A DNA stretch of 64,000 nt from Pisolithus tinctorius (GCA_024663395.1 JANFAH010000004.1:2852001-2916000); one strand, 5' to 3'. Positions 1 to 10,904 are shown, numbered from the stretch's first letter. The notes: generated by a model not told the origin, from the sequence alone. Made by a program: numbers and translations.

Positions 1-79
1 TCCATATGCTCATGTCAAGAGTTATGCGAGAATGACGAACACCACACATTTTAGATTAACTCATGCCCTATTGCGATGC

Positions 80-1396
80 TCAAGTATTGATCTCACTCTC
101 GTGTTCTTTGAAAAGCTTGTATGCCACCATGGCATCCTCGAGAAGCGTCTTCAACAAGGACTTCTGATCCTCTGAGAAACCATCACAGTTCCAATCCGGT
201 TCCTCGAAATCGAGCCTTCGCCCATCACTGAGGCGCTCGATCACAATCTGCTTCCACTTTTCCCACACCGCAGTGCTGGGAACCAGGAAGACCTTCATGA
301 TCTCCGTAGCGTTCCTCAGTTTTAAGGCGAGGACAACGAACACCAGCATGCTAGTGCGAGTCTTCAGAATGAACTTGGTGAAGACTGGGTCCCCAAGGAG
401 ATTTTTCAAGATTTCGCGCTGGATTTTCTCCTTGTCAAAGGTCCAGACCCAAAGATTGTAAGCCCACGAAAAGGCCAAAGAGATGACGAACATCAACTGG
501 CCGAAGAATGAGCTTTGAGATATAAGTATCAACATCGCGAGGGATTGCGCGATGAGGAGAATAGAACAGATTCTTAGTTTTAGAGAAGCATCCTTGGACT
601 GGAAGAGTAGGAAGAATCTTCCCCGAGTAACCGCGTTGACGGCCCCTTCTTCGCCTTTCAACAACACGATGCCGTCGTCGAAATTAAGGATGCCATCTCC
701 AGGAGGCGAACCAGGTGCGGGTTCTGGATGGGTGAAAAAGAATTTACCGGAGCCAATCACCATGGAAGCCAAGCCGTTGGCAATGATGCCAAAGAGAATG
801 ATGGCGAAGGCATACCAGTCGGAGTACACGGCAGAGAGGACACAGGTGGTGACGCTGATGGACACGGGTATACTGGCGAAGTAGGTCACGTAGGGGATGG
901 GCGACTGGACCTCTGCGCTAGTCTTGGGGGGTCGACCGAGCGTTGCGATAGTAACGCCAACAGATTGTGACTCCCTACCCTCCGCCACACCAGCAATTCT
1001 TGTTAGCTCTGCGCACTCCTTCTTCAGTAAAGCGGCAATATGGCCCGTATCCTGCATGGTAGTCCCGGAGTGAACAGCCGTAAACTTGGGTCCTTTCCAA
1101 CCATTGTACTCGAACAGCGCGGCCAAATCGGCCTGTACCTTGCCGCCCTCATATGCAGGGGCCGCTGATCGAGCAAGCCGCATGAAGCGTATGCCCATGC
1201 TGTATGAACCAGGAGAATTGTACCACACCGGCCATGTAGCCCACGTCTTCCCGCCAAAAACGTGAACAGCTGCCATAGACGCAAGGGCCTCCTCGCCACC
1301 TAAGAGGCCAGCCACTGCGGCGCTGTTCAGGACAAAGTGCACGTATTTGAGCGGAGCGGGACCCGCAACCAATTCCCGAGGCCCAACAGGGGGCAT
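80..1396 (-). CDS. Multi-pass membrane protein, agaricomycete family, paralog 1
   Basis: Intronless 438-residue protein; I do not recognise a named function. The soluble N-terminal third carries LLGGEEA (31-37), NSPGSY (60-65), EYNGWKGPKF (96-105) and DTGHIAALL (116-124). Hydrophobic helices lie near 169-191, 194-216, 273-293 and 297-319, with a weaker one near 349-360. The most conserved stretch among the three paralogs here is HPEPAPGSPPGDG (223-235), between helices 2 and 3. The ATG at 1396 is preferred because the reading frame further upstream has only a TTG and because the paralog at 9451-10812 starts at the equivalent place. A membrane-anchored protein with a large N-terminal domain is inferred. 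The frame is intact and strongly conserved, so it is probably a working host gene. Confidence 0.75.
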   Translation of the reverse strand: MPPVGPRELVAGPAPLKYVHFVLNSAAVAGLLGGEEALASMAAVHVFGGKTWATWPVWYNSPGSYSMGIRFMRLARSAAPAYEGGKVQADLAALFEYNGWKGPKFTAVHSGTTMQDTGHIAALLKKECAELTRIAGVAEGRESQSVGVTIATLGRPPKTSAEVQSPIPYVTYFASIPVSISVTTCVLSAVYSDWYAFAIILFGIIANGLASMVIGSGKFFFTHPEPAPGSPPGDGILNFDDGIVLLKGEEGAVNAVTRGRFFLLFQSKDASLKLRICSILLIAQSLAMLILISQSSFFGQLMFVISLAFSWAYNLWVWTFDKEKIQREILKNLLGDPVFTKFILKTRTSMLVFVVLALKLRNATEIMKVFLVPSTAVWEKWKQIVIERLSDGRRLDFEEPDWNCDGFSEDQKSLLKTLLEDAMVAYKLFKEHESEINT

Positions 1397-1480
1397 TGGT
1401 CTGATGATATTGCGGATAACAAGTACTGAGGAAGTGGGGCCCACCTTGAGCCTTCCAACTGATCGATCGCCAGAAATGCC

Positions 1481-1489
1481 TGCCTTTAT
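1481..1489 (-). promoter_or_regulatory. Possible TATA-like element of paralog 1
   Basis: On the minus strand this reads CATAAAGGC, about 85 bp upstream of the ATG at 1396. The upstream region of paralog 3 has GATAAAGGC at the same distance (10896-10904), within a block of upstream similarity that also includes TATACCGCCAC. Function is inferred from conservation only. Confidence 0.35.
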
Positions 1490-1513
1490 GCCATGTCTGG
1501 GAGGTGGGAACAA

Positions 1514-2129
1514 GCCAATACCGATAGAAGCACGGGACCTGTACAGGTCCGACTCGGCCCACGTTTACTTGCGCAGGGTGGCGGTATATCCATGTGATTG
1601 GTTCCTCTCGTGATGCTTCATGTACGAGCAGAAACCCCCACTGCTTGTGGACACAACCAAAAAAAAACTGTGTTTGCTGTACACTTGCCGGACAGCATGC
1701 CATCGACTGCCAGTTATGGAGCAAGAACACTTCGATCGATCGAGAACGATTGTATGTAGTACCATTCGGAACCAGATTTTGACCGAGGCTGGCGCAACTT
1801 GATATGTACACGGAGAAGCCGGAGGTAAACTACGAAAAAAATGTGGTACTGGAAAAAGCTAGACTCCAACCACAACAGCAAGGACGATTGATAAGCGTTC
1901 GTTCTCTTCGGATGAACTCCCTAGGCTCCTCATGATGCAGTGGCTCCTGCGCTCGGATAGAATATTCCATGCAAGTCGAAACCAAACGAAATCAATCCCC
2001 GAAATAAGATATATTGTGACAACCGCTTTCTTCCGCAGAAACAAAAGGCGGAAAGGTGGATATACAGCACTCGGTAAGGATGTGAGGTGTCAGTGCGAAG
2101 CTTGTAAAGTTTAGAACCACCCTCGAACT
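1514..2129. other. Upstream region of paralog 1, no gene seen
   Basis: No convincing coding sequence. It contains the region shared with the upstream side of paralog 3. Open frames here are short and lack family resemblance. Confidence 0.5.
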
Positions 2130-3690
2130 CTGTACACTCCCCATTATCAGCCTCCTGAATTTCCTTGGGAGCAGTGCGAACAATTGTCTGAGTCAATATG
2201 TCCATACACGTGGGCTTCTCTGTGATGGCACACTGACCATCTACTCTCGCTAGGTGTGCAGCTGTAGTGCATCAAGTCTACTCAACGACAGATCTAAACC
2301 GTCTGCTGACCCTGGGTATTGCAGTTCGCAAGAGAACTTAGCGCGGGCATTCAGCCTGTCCATCCAGAAAGATTATTTGAAATATCGGTTAGAGGGCGGA
2401 GGAACGCCAAGCACGTACGCTGCCAAGAGTGAGTTGGTGTATACTCGAGAAGCAGGGCATCAGGACCAATCAAATCTGAGGCAAATTGCCAAGGCGGTGA
2501 ATGATAGACTCACATCCAGATTCGGCCATGATGAGCCCCAGCCAAATAACTGCGCATCTTTGCAATGAGAAGGTCACATAGCAAAGTAAGCGCGACATAC
2601 AGACGTTGGGGGTGATCAAGAACTGATGATTGGCTTCAGTGGTTTGGATTATGGAGTGATGTTAGATCGATTCAACATACGGAGACACCAGAAGCGAGTG
2701 CAGATATACTTGCGGGAGATTCCGTCAAAACAATCGTAGTACTATTGAGATGGAGTCCTCACCTGGTTATTATGCCCGTTGCTAGGTCGGACCAGATTAG
2801 GCAATCAATAAGGTATCAAGGTTGTCCTGGTAGTGCGTACCCATGATGTAGAGAATCATCCGATCTACCACACGTGAGGTTCTTGTAGGACAGGTCCAGT
2901 GTGAGATACAGTATTTCGCAACATGCTTGAGAAAGCCTACCGACGGAAGCCTGCCTCACTCGCCTTCAAGTAATAGCTCATCGACACCGCAATGACTGTG
3001 TCAGCACATATCGTAATGAATAGTGTGGATACGATAAACCATTGCCACGGCTGTAGCGACAATTCAATGGCCGTGACTGTATAAATGCTGACCATCAGGG
3101 AAATGAATTGAGTTATGACAAGGAAGGAACAGAAGACAAGAAGGGCTTTCTTGTGCGTAACACTGTAAAGTCTGAACACAAAAAAGGCCTGTCGGACACA
3201 ACGGCCCGAAGCTTAGTCTGTGGGTTTTGCTTCACGACTGGATGGTATGCCTGTGTACAGAATGCGATAGGACCGTTGAACGCTGTACTGATAAGGATGG
3301 CTATTGCAACGACGAGTATTTGCGGGCGCTGAGCATATTCAGTCATCGCCGTCTGCCACACTCCCAGGAGGAGAGATGTCAAGTGCACGATTTGGAAGGT
3401 CCTTCGAGCTTTGTCAGACGGATATTGGATAACAGCATGAAATAAGCATTCCGTACATTTCAAATGCGACCTTGAGTCCATGGGACAATGAGCAAGTTGG
3501 TGGAACTTGAGGAACTTGAGTCGTTAAACAAAGTGCATAGGCAACATACCAGAGTCTTGAATTTCCAATTGTCTTTTGGAAACAGCTTATAGTACACGTA
3601 GGTCTGCACCAGTGCACATCCACATAGGATGCCGGAAAGCACGAGCGCAATGAGTAAGGGCCCCAACTGCGAAGTCATATAGTCTGCCAT
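2130..3690 (-). pseudogene. DUF6534-like seven-helix membrane protein, copy 1, degenerate
   Basis: Exon-sized blocks on the minus strand resemble the agaricomycete DUF6534 membrane family. The first exon (3552-3690) reads LGPLLIALVLSGILCGCALV then QTYVYYKLFPKDNWKFKTLV, the hallmark N-terminal helix. The middle blocks (3113-3481) carry hydrophobic segments, and 2937-3110 ends with ITICADTVIAVSMSYYLKAS, like the family's last-helix AD..IA..L.YYL pattern. A further block near 2700-2730 reads SISALASGVSV, and 2130-2570 is a C-terminal/3' region conserved with 11600-12060. Frames are broken between blocks beyond what introns explain. Related copies are 4191-4976 (partial), 11600-12060 plus 46148-47207. 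The family is often called receptor-like, but no function is established. Confidence 0.6.
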
Positions 3691-4976
3691 GGACGATCCT
3701 CAGTCTAGTATCTGTGAAGGCTTACAGACATTATCACTATAGTCATGACTGAATATAAAGATGTGCCATGGGTTCATGTTCCGCAGTGCTTGCGCATTAA
3801 GTAACCGACTGACTCGTATTGACTGCCCAGCGAGTTGTGTGGGCGTGGCAGCTACAGCGAGTGTGGCTGGATCGCGGGCTGTCCGATGCAGGGGAGAACA
3901 AGATTTTTATCAGAACTGATAGACGAGCTCTCCTTGGCAGTACTTTTGTTTCACTCTTCTTAGGTGCAACGTTCACATATAATAGCCTACCTTCATTCAA
4001 GGAGAAGGTGGGTAGTCAGTCAGGTTCGGTTAACATCACGGCTGCTTGCAATTTATCACCACCCACAATTTATAAACTGTACTTGCCGTACGTAGGGTCT
4101 GTGCTTTCCGCCGAGTATGGGTACGCCAATAACTCGACGCTGCCTCGGTATGAAGGAAAGCACGTATGTACGCCCAGGAGTTTAATCTGATGACGATGAT
4201 TCATCACTGTCCGCCACATGCCCAGGAGTAATGCCAAGTATACGGATTGGAGGGACCTTCAAGCTAGTCAAACAGACGCTGGGGAAGGAGAGGAATTAAG
4301 ATTGCATACATCTCAGATGTGACCTTAAACGAATGGGACAATAAGCAAATCGGTGAAACACAAGGAACTTCAACCATTAAACAAGGTGCATGGGTAACAT
4401 ACCAGGGTCCTGAGTTTTCCAGCTGTCTTTTGGAAACAGCTCATAGTACACGTAGGTTTGCATCAGTGCACATCCATACAGGATGCCTGAAAGCATGAGC
4501 AAAGCGAGTACAGATCCCAGTTGCGAAGCCATAAAATTTGCCGTGGGCGGTGACACTGCTATACAGCCATTGCTAAATACAAGTATGCACCACGCTCCAC
4601 ACTACACAGTGCATGCAACTGATGTAATGGTTTCAGGGCTGGTAGGTTGGATGTGACACCCGCAGCTGGCGATGATATGGCTGCAGCGCTGTAGGACTCC
4701 AGAACTTACCGAAGTAGTCTTCCTTGAACGTATTGTGGGCGATCTTGGCGTCCGATCTATCGTACATGTATCGAAGCTGGGACGAAGAGGATTTTCATAA
4801 GAACTGATAGACAAGGCTCCTTGACAGTACTTCTGTCCGTCTGGCTCCTCATACAACATACAATAGTCTACCTTCACACAAGAAGAAGGTACGTGGGACC
4901 CGGGCTTCTCGCCCAGTATGGGCACGTTGAATAATCCCTCGGCACTGCCTCGATATCAAGGAATGTGTGCATGTAC
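3330..4976. repeat. Tandem duplication of about 800 bp
   Basis: 3330-4175 is repeated imperfectly as 4191-4976. Matching landmarks are the DUF6534 first exon (3552-3690 and 4395-4535), the block beginning AGAACTGATAGAC (3912 and 4801), and the ends near 4088-4171 and 4897-4976, both containing CTGCCTCG followed by GTATG or ATATC. The second copy is more decayed. No gene is intact in either. Confidence 0.65.
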
Positions 4977-5323
4977 GTAGCTGTGATTGGGATCGGCGGA
5001 GGAATCGACACACCTATCGACCGCTGGCTAGAACGGTTATGTTTGTGCTTAGCGACCTGAAGGCCTGATGAGTCAGCTGGGGTTAGACAGTGGCAAAATG
5101 TCCGAATGAACGATCAATGTGAGTCACTGCAGGGAACGATGTACTACCAGGGAGGTTTGGGGACAGGAAGTAGGGACACAGCCACATGATGTTTAGTTAG
5201 ATGGACAAGGAGCCAGATACATCATCCTAATGCTTGCCTCGAGCACAGCTCATCGCTCGGAGGCTCTCTCCCGTTGTTCCGCAATGGTAAACGGAGATCA
5301 TGTACATAGATCGCAAGAACAAG
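4977..5323. other. Intergenic, nothing recognised
   Basis: No coding frame or repeat could be supported between the tandem duplication and the stop codon of paralog 2. Confidence 0.5.
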
Positions 5324-6682
5324 TTATTTTATCTTCGAACAGAAAAGTATCTGTTCCTCGTGCTCCTTAAAGCCCTCATACGCATCCTGGGCGTCCTTGA
5401 AGAGCGTCTCCAACATCTGTCGCTCCTCATCTGACAGAGACGAATCTTCCCAGTCCGAGGCGTCGAACTCGAGTTTTTTATGACTCCTAAGTCGCCTAAT
5501 GACGGCCGCCTTCCATATTTTCCAAGCCCTAGTGCTTGGAGGCAGGAGGAAATTCATGACATCTTCGGGATCGTCCAGGTCCAGAGCTAGGAGAACGAAT
5601 ATCACCATGCTAGTGCGGGTGCCCAGAACGTATTTTGGAAGGAGTGGTTTGCCGAGGACTTTCATCAAAAGATCTCTCTGAACTTTCTCCCTATCGAAGG
5701 ACCACAACCACAAGTTGTACAACCAAGAGACTGCCACAGAAGCCACGAACATGAATTGCCCAAAGAGTGAACTCTGAGGGACCAGGATCAGCTGTGCGAT
5801 GGCCTGAATCACAAGAATGATAGAGCACATCCGAATGAGTCTGACACTTCGGCGAGCATCTTTGCTCCTGAAAAGTAGTGAGAACCTCCCCCTCGTAACC
5901 GCATTGACAGCACCCTCCTGGCCCTTTAACAGGGCAATTCCTTCTTCGCAGCCTAAAATACCGTCACCCGGAGGAGAGCCTGGCGCTGGCTCCGGATGCG
6001 TAAAGCGGAATGTCCCAGAACCGATTACAAGACACGATATGCCGCTAACGATGATGCCGAACAAGATCACTGCGAAAGAGAACCAATCGTGATACCAGCC
6101 GCACGCTACACACGTGCCCAAACTGACAAGGATGGGCACGCTAGCGTAGACAGGGGCACGACGCCTATGCAACGTGGGACATTCCTCACGGTGGGGGACG
6201 TGATGGAGGTTGGCGATGGTGACGCTGACAGGCTGAGTTTGCCTGCCCTTGATCGGGATGGCGTGCAACTCTGTGCACTCCTTCATGAACAGAGCGGCCA
6301 GATGACCCGTTTCCTGGAAAGTAGCTCCAGAGTGAACAGCTCTGAACTTGGGGCCTTTCCGGCCGTTATACTCGAAGAGCGAGCCTAGATCAGTTTGCAC
6401 CTGTTCCCGCTTATCTCGGGATAACGAAGGAACAGCTGAACTGGCCAGCCGGCTAAAACGCATCCCCATAATGTAGGATCCAGGGGAGTTATACCAGCCA
6501 AACCATCTCCTCCCTTCGAAAATGTGAACCAAAGCAATGGATGCGACGGCTTCTTCACCACCGAAGAGACCAGCCACACCAGTGCCATTCAGGACAAACT
6601 TGGTGTTTTCGAGCGGAGTGTGACCAGTTACCATAGCTCGAGGGAGGGCTTGGATGACGTTGGAAGGCGGGGCAATGTACAT
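5324..6682 (-). CDS. Multi-pass membrane protein, agaricomycete family, paralog 2
   Basis: Intronless protein of 452 residues from the ATG at 6682; an ATG at 6634 is a second candidate. It shares the family blueprint with 80-1396 and 9451-10812: LFGGEEAVAS, YNSPGSYIMG, EYNGRKGPKF, ETGHLAALF, then two helices, HPEPAPGSPPGDG, two further helices (MCSIILVIQAIAQLILV and the following FGQFMFVASVAVSWLYNLW) and a short hydrophobic stretch TSMVIFVLLALDL. It is the most divergent of the three. Its own promoter region, with a good TATA box, is unlike the upstream regions of paralogs 1 and 3. Intact frame; function unknown. Confidence 0.75.
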   Translation of the reverse strand: MYIAPPSNVIQALPRAMVTGHTPLENTKFVLNGTGVAGLFGGEEAVASIALVHIFEGRRWFGWYNSPGSYIMGMRFSRLASSAVPSLSRDKREQVQTDLGSLFEYNGRKGPKFRAVHSGATFQETGHLAALFMKECTELHAIPIKGRQTQPVSVTIANLHHVPHREECPTLHRRRAPVYASVPILVSLGTCVACGWYHDWFSFAVILFGIIVSGISCLVIGSGTFRFTHPEPAPGSPPGDGILGCEEGIALLKGQEGAVNAVTRGRFSLLFRSKDARRSVRLIRMCSIILVIQAIAQLILVPQSSLFGQFMFVASVAVSWLYNLWLWSFDREKVQRDLLMKVLGKPLLPKYVLGTRTSMVIFVLLALDLDDPEDVMNFLLPPSTRAWKIWKAAVIRRLRSHKKLEFDASDWEDSSLSDEERQMLETLFKDAQDAYEGFKEHEEQILFCSKIK

Positions 6683-6823
6683 GGTAGTGATATCGAAGTG
6701 CACGCCAAGAGCACCCCAACTGTGACCGACTGCTGTCCAAGTCGTTGCAGGACCCTCGCGGAAGGATGAGGAAAAGACGTACGAAGCGCGTTGCGGTGTT
6801 GATGGATTGAGTCTTCAAGGACC

Positions 6824-6835
6824 ATTTATAAATGC
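6824..6835 (-). promoter_or_regulatory. TATA box of paralog 2
   Basis: The minus strand reads GCATTTATAAATGG, about 145 bp upstream of the ATG at 6682. A start about 30 bp downstream would give a 5' leader of roughly 110 nt. This is the clearest TATA box near the host genes. Confidence 0.5.
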
Positions 6836-6839
6836 AACA

Positions 6840-7835
6840 TGGGCTATCCCACGTGCATGCCACCCAACAAATTATTACATTGTACCCTGCAGTCAGCCGT
6901 CCGGACGATTTTAGGCAGCGATATTCCCACCTAGTTTTTGCGATTGATAAGGGTAAAACATGACGCTCAACGTAAAGCTGAGCAGGGCGGCCTTTCTAGC
7001 GAGTTCCCCAGGTAATAGATTCTAGGAATAATCGTGAGTACGAAATTCGATGCATTCCAATACACATGGCCCCTGCAGGGTGCAGCTCGCGCGCTTACCA
7101 TACCAGCACATGATCATGAGATCTTCATCCAACTTCCTGCTGTTTTGCCATCGGCTATGTCACCGCTTTGCTGCTTCAACCTATGTAGGCGCCCGCCAAG
7201 ACGGCGTGCTCCGTTCTGGCGCTCGAATTATTACCTGAATACAACACCTCCAAGCAGTTTGCAAAGCCGAACAATGGCTCAACATGACATCAACACGTGA
7301 AGCATCGATAAGGCCTATGTAGGTATTTGGCATCTGGAGATGCCGGATAAACCATCGCCGTTCAGCCCCTAAATCAGTACTTCGTCCGGCACAATTCAAA
7401 GTTGCCGTGAACGCACTCAGCTGAGAGATAGTGAGTCAGTGGACTGTAAACAACAGAAAAAATGTACTCTGCTGAGTTTTGTGCGAGGGAGAGTTTCGCT
7501 TTCCGAGGGTTCCGGGCATTAGAGGTAGGCTATCACTATGACCGATCTTCCGGGCACAGCTTGGCCGTCTGTAATGGAACGCGAAGTCGCATCAATCAAA
7601 GACCGCTCACCGCGTGATCAGACACGTTCTTTGTGAGACGATGGAATACTCTAGAGTGATGGACGAACTTAACCTTAGCGGTCAACGATGACCCAGCCTG
7701 CAGTAGGCCTCGCTCCAGTCACTACACGTCGATACCCACCGAAGCGTGGCATATGCATTTGTAGGGTTTGCGCTGCCTCGTGCTGGCATCCCTTGTCGGA
7801 TGATATTTTGAGCTCAGAGACAAGGAAAGAATGGT
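6840..7835. other. Gene-free stretch
   Basis: No frame with family resemblance, no clear repeats and no RNA gene. Short open frames on both strands have random-looking composition. Confidence 0.5.
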
Positions 7836-7839
7836 TCAT

Positions 7840-8470
7840 GAATGATCCCCACCGTTCCAGAACAGTATCAGAATAACGAATGAGCGTAGCTTGCAGGGCG
7901 ACGACCTGCACGGAGATAGACATGTAGCCTTGTCCGGTTGAGTGGCATAGACGCTCCAAACAAGTAGTACTAGCCACGCGGGCACTGTGTCATGCGTAAC
8001 CATACTCGCGAGGACGGATACCCTGACGCGCACAGAATAAGACTACGGTGCGTCGAGTGACGCTGCCGACTTTAATGGCCACAACGAAACGCCAATAGTC
8101 CTTGTACAGCGACTTTGTCATTGCCATACACCCATTCGAATCGGACGGAGGAGGCAGTGAGACCGTCGGAAGAAGCCCGATTGGCAATCCGAGTGGTCGT
8201 ATAAAAATGTTGACCGTTCGTCACAAAACTCGTTTCTCACCTCTTACCAGCACTCGAATCGTATCACGACAGGATGCATGATACTAATAACACGGATTTT
8301 GCAAGCTGACGACCTCGGGAATTGACGGAGGGACAAGCCAAGGTGCGTGCCGACTCGGTCCCCGCAACTTTCGCATACACCATATCATCCTGGTCCGTGT
8401 CCTCCTTTTCTTTTAAGACGATGTGCACTAACCAGATATTTGCCATCAGTATGACATCTTCCATGTCAAA
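7840..8470 (-). pseudogene. Possible relic of a fungal multi-helix membrane protein
   Basis: Short, frame-broken minus-strand pieces resemble the late part of small agaricomycete 7-helix proteins. DVILMANIWLVHIV (about 8455-8410) is like the family's D.ILLWR.YVVW segment. DYWRFVVAIKVGSVTRRTVVL (about 8100-8040) is like the cytoplasmic loop before the helix with LVESG. GYMSISVQVVALQATLIR (about 7935-7880) is like the last helix, which commonly ends Q.AG..PTLI. No stretch is long enough to be conclusive. It could also be chance similarity in decayed sequence. Confidence 0.3.
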
Positions 8471-8803
8471 CTCAGCTCAACGAAGCCTTGCTCGACACCT
8501 GTACTGATGAAGAAGTCGCATATCACGTTGACCAGTCACCTATTACTCTCACCACGACGCGCACCACAGCTATGGTTACGTCTCAGACTATGGACTACCA
8601 TCCACATCGCCTGAGAGCTCAGGTCGTTCGTATCTACTCTGCGCACAGTCACTTAGCAGGAGACTGAAGGTTAACCCCCGACCGAGTTCACTCGGAGTGG
8701 TTTCAAGGGATCAACGGCCCCGCACCACACGCTTTGCCTTCTCTTTTCTGCGACTATCTCAATTGGTGGCTGGTGACGCGTGAAGGCGCGGCCATCCAAC
8801 TAC

Positions 8804-9115
8804 CTACCCCTCCCGCAACGTCTGCTCTCCGCACGGCATCGCCCGCTCAGGCTCCTCCATTTCCAAGTACTCCATGAAAGCCGGATAGAAGCTCGAATGT
8901 CCCCAGTTAACAAGCCATAGACGGCCGCCCGAATCTAGGATCATGTTTAGCGGGGCTGGGTCTTGATGGACCAGAACGTGTTCGCGAGGTGGCTCGCTGC
9001 TCGGAGTCTCACAATGCGGTGGGGTCGCATGTGCTGGTCTCTGTTTTGGTTGGTCGCTTACGGATACTCTTGCCTGCATTCCAAAGGACGAGCTGCGCTT
9101 GCTATTGTACGACAA
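8804..9115 (-). pseudogene. Aminoglycoside/choline-kinase-like phosphotransferase fragment (APH fold)
   Basis: Residues 44-88 of this frame (about 8986-8850) read HVLVHQDPAPLNMIL then DSGGRLWLVNWGHSSFYP and a MEYLEME tail. This matches the catalytic loop of APH-family kinases, HxDxxxxN, followed by the metal-binding D.G of the DWE/DWG motif and the FYP..MEY stretch. The aspartate of the usual VDWG is N here (LVNWG), so the metal-binding residue is lost. No N-lobe or C-terminal remainder is recognisable on either side, so this is a non-functional relic. Fungal APH-like proteins of this type are common and mostly uncharacterised. Confidence 0.55.
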
Positions 9116-9450
9116 CGCTCCTGCGGTACAAGCTGGAGAAGCTGGTGCGCTCTGCGCGGTGGTATGACATAATTTGCGAAGGGCAAAAGAGCTTGGTATG
9201 CGAAGATAGTCACTTGTCGGGTCAGATAATGAATCATTGCATCAGATACGTATGAGTGTAAGCTGTAGTAATTCGATGAGACAAGCGACGAGATAGCAAT
9301 AAGACAAGGACAGCAAAGCGTCAGCAAGAAGACATGACTACTACTACTCTACCAGGTATATATATATGCTCATGCCAATAAGAAACAAGCCATGCGAGTA
9401 TGATTGTTATTGGATATCATGGAATGCCTATTCATGCGCTGTTGTGACGC
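9116..9450. other. 3' flank of paralog 3, no gene
   Basis: It contains a TATATATATG run near 9357. The part from about 9360 resembles positions 1-80 of the window: both have ATGCTCATGYC followed by ATGCGAG. The segmental duplication of paralogs 1 and 3 therefore extends past the stop codons. Confidence 0.4.
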
Positions 9451-10812
9451 TCAGCCAGCAGCCTCCTTCTCGCTAGCAACAGTCTCCTCGTTACCAACAA
9501 CCCCCTTGTCGACAGCAATCTTCCCCTTCTGCTCCTCGAAAAGTTCGTATGCCACCGTGGCATCCTCAAGAAGCGTCTTCAATAAGGATTTTTGTCCCTC
9601 GGAGAAACCGTCACACTTCCAATCCGCATCCTTGAATTCAAGATTTCGCTGATTCTCGAGACGCTCGATCACAATCTCCTTCCACTTATCCCACACTGAA
9701 GTGTCGGGAACCAGGAAAACCTTCGTGATCTCTTTAACGTCCGTCAAGTTTAGCGCGAGGGCGACGAAGACGAGCATGCTAGTGCGAGTCTTGAGAACAA
9801 ATTTGGTGAGGACCGGTTCCCCGAGGACCTTGCGCAATATTTCGCGCTGGATTTTCTCCTTGTCAAAGGTCCAGAGCCACAGGTTGTATCCCCAAGAGGT
9901 GGCCAAAGAAATGACGAACATCAATTGGCCAAAGAATGAACTCTGTGATATGAGGATCAACATCACAAGAGACTGAGTGATGAGAAGGATAGAACAGATC
10001 CTCAGGTTTCGGGAAGCATCCTTGGACTCGAAGAGTAAGAAGAACCTTCCCCGCGTAACCGCATTGACGGCTCCCTCCGCTCCTTTTAACAAAACAATGC
10101 CCTCGTCACAACCAAGAATGCCGTCTCCAGGAGGCGAACCAGGTGCAGGTTCTGGATGGGTGAACTGGAATTTACCGAAGCCGATCACCATAGATGCAAA
10201 TCCGTTGGCAATGATACCAAAGAAAATGATGGCGAAGCCGTACCAGTCGCGGTACGCGGCGGAGAGGGCACAGGTAGAGACGCTGACGAGAATCGGTATG
10301 CTGGCAAAGAAGACGACGTAGGGTCTGGGGGACTGGACCTTTACATTGGGCTCGGGCGGATCAGGGAGCCTTGCAATAGTAACGCCAAAAGATTGTGTCT
10401 TTCTGCCCCCCGCCACGGCAGCTGCTCCTAGTTCTGCGCATTCTTTCATCAACAAAGCCGCAATATGACCCGTGTCTTGCATGATAGTTCCAGAATGGAC
10501 AGCGATAAACTTGGGTCCCTTCCAACCGTTGTATTCGAACAGCGTTGCCAGATCGGCCTGCACCTCGCCATCATCATATGCAGGGACCGCTGATCGAGCG
10601 AGTTGCATGAAGCGTAGACCCATAGTGTATGAACCAGGAGAATTGTACCACCCCAGCCATGTCTTTCCACCGAAGACGTGAACAGCTGCCATGGACGTAA
10701 GGGCCTCTTCGCCACCTAAGAGACCAGCCACTGCGGCGCTATTGAGGATGAAATCAACATGTCTGAGCGGAGTGGGACCCGCATCCAATGCTCGAGACCA
10801 AATGGCAGGCAT
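9451..10812 (-). CDS. Multi-pass membrane protein, agaricomycete family, paralog 3
   Basis: Intronless 453-residue protein starting at the ATG at 10812. It is very close to paralog 1 over its whole length: LLGGEEALTSMAAVHVFGGK, EYNGWKGPKF, QDTGHIAALLMKECAEL, HPEPAPGSPPGDG and four main helices in the same places. It differs by a charged C-terminal tail ending AVDKGVVGNEETVASEKEAAG. A 1-nt difference just upstream of the ATG removes the longer open frame seen before paralog 1, which supports starting both proteins here. The frame is intact. Function is unknown; expansion into three neighbouring copies suggests lineage-specific duplication. Confidence 0.75.
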   Translation of the reverse strand: MPAIWSRALDAGPTPLRHVDFILNSAAVAGLLGGEEALTSMAAVHVFGGKTWLGWYNSPGSYTMGLRFMQLARSAVPAYDDGEVQADLATLFEYNGWKGPKFIAVHSGTIMQDTGHIAALLMKECAELGAAAVAGGRKTQSFGVTIARLPDPPEPNVKVQSPRPYVVFFASIPILVSVSTCALSAAYRDWYGFAIIFFGIIANGFASMVIGFGKFQFTHPEPAPGSPPGDGILGCDEGIVLLKGAEGAVNAVTRGRFFLLFESKDASRNLRICSILLITQSLVMLILISQSSFFGQLMFVISLATSWGYNLWLWTFDKEKIQREILRKVLGEPVLTKFVLKTRTSMLVFVALALNLTDVKEITKVFLVPDTSVWDKWKEIVIERLENQRNLEFKDADWKCDGFSEGQKSLLKTLLEDATVAYELFEEQKGKIAVDKGVVGNEETVASEKEAAG

Positions 10813-10895
10813 TAGGTTAATGATGTGCGGATGGCAGGTACGGAGGGAGTGGAGTCCACCTTGAGTCTTTAGTTGATCGGCCCCAGCAGAAGTTG

Positions 10896-10904
10896 GCCTT
10901 TATC
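10896..10904 (-). promoter_or_regulatory. Possible TATA-like element of paralog 3
   Basis: The minus strand reads GATAAAGGC about 85 bp before the ATG at 10812, matching CATAAAGGC before paralog 1. Upstream of it, TATACCGCCAC is also shared by both genes. Confidence 0.35.

Noticed and set aside
3819..4190. A 123-codon plus-strand frame
   Set aside because: It lies in the tandem duplication, has no family resemblance, and the second copy does not keep the frame.
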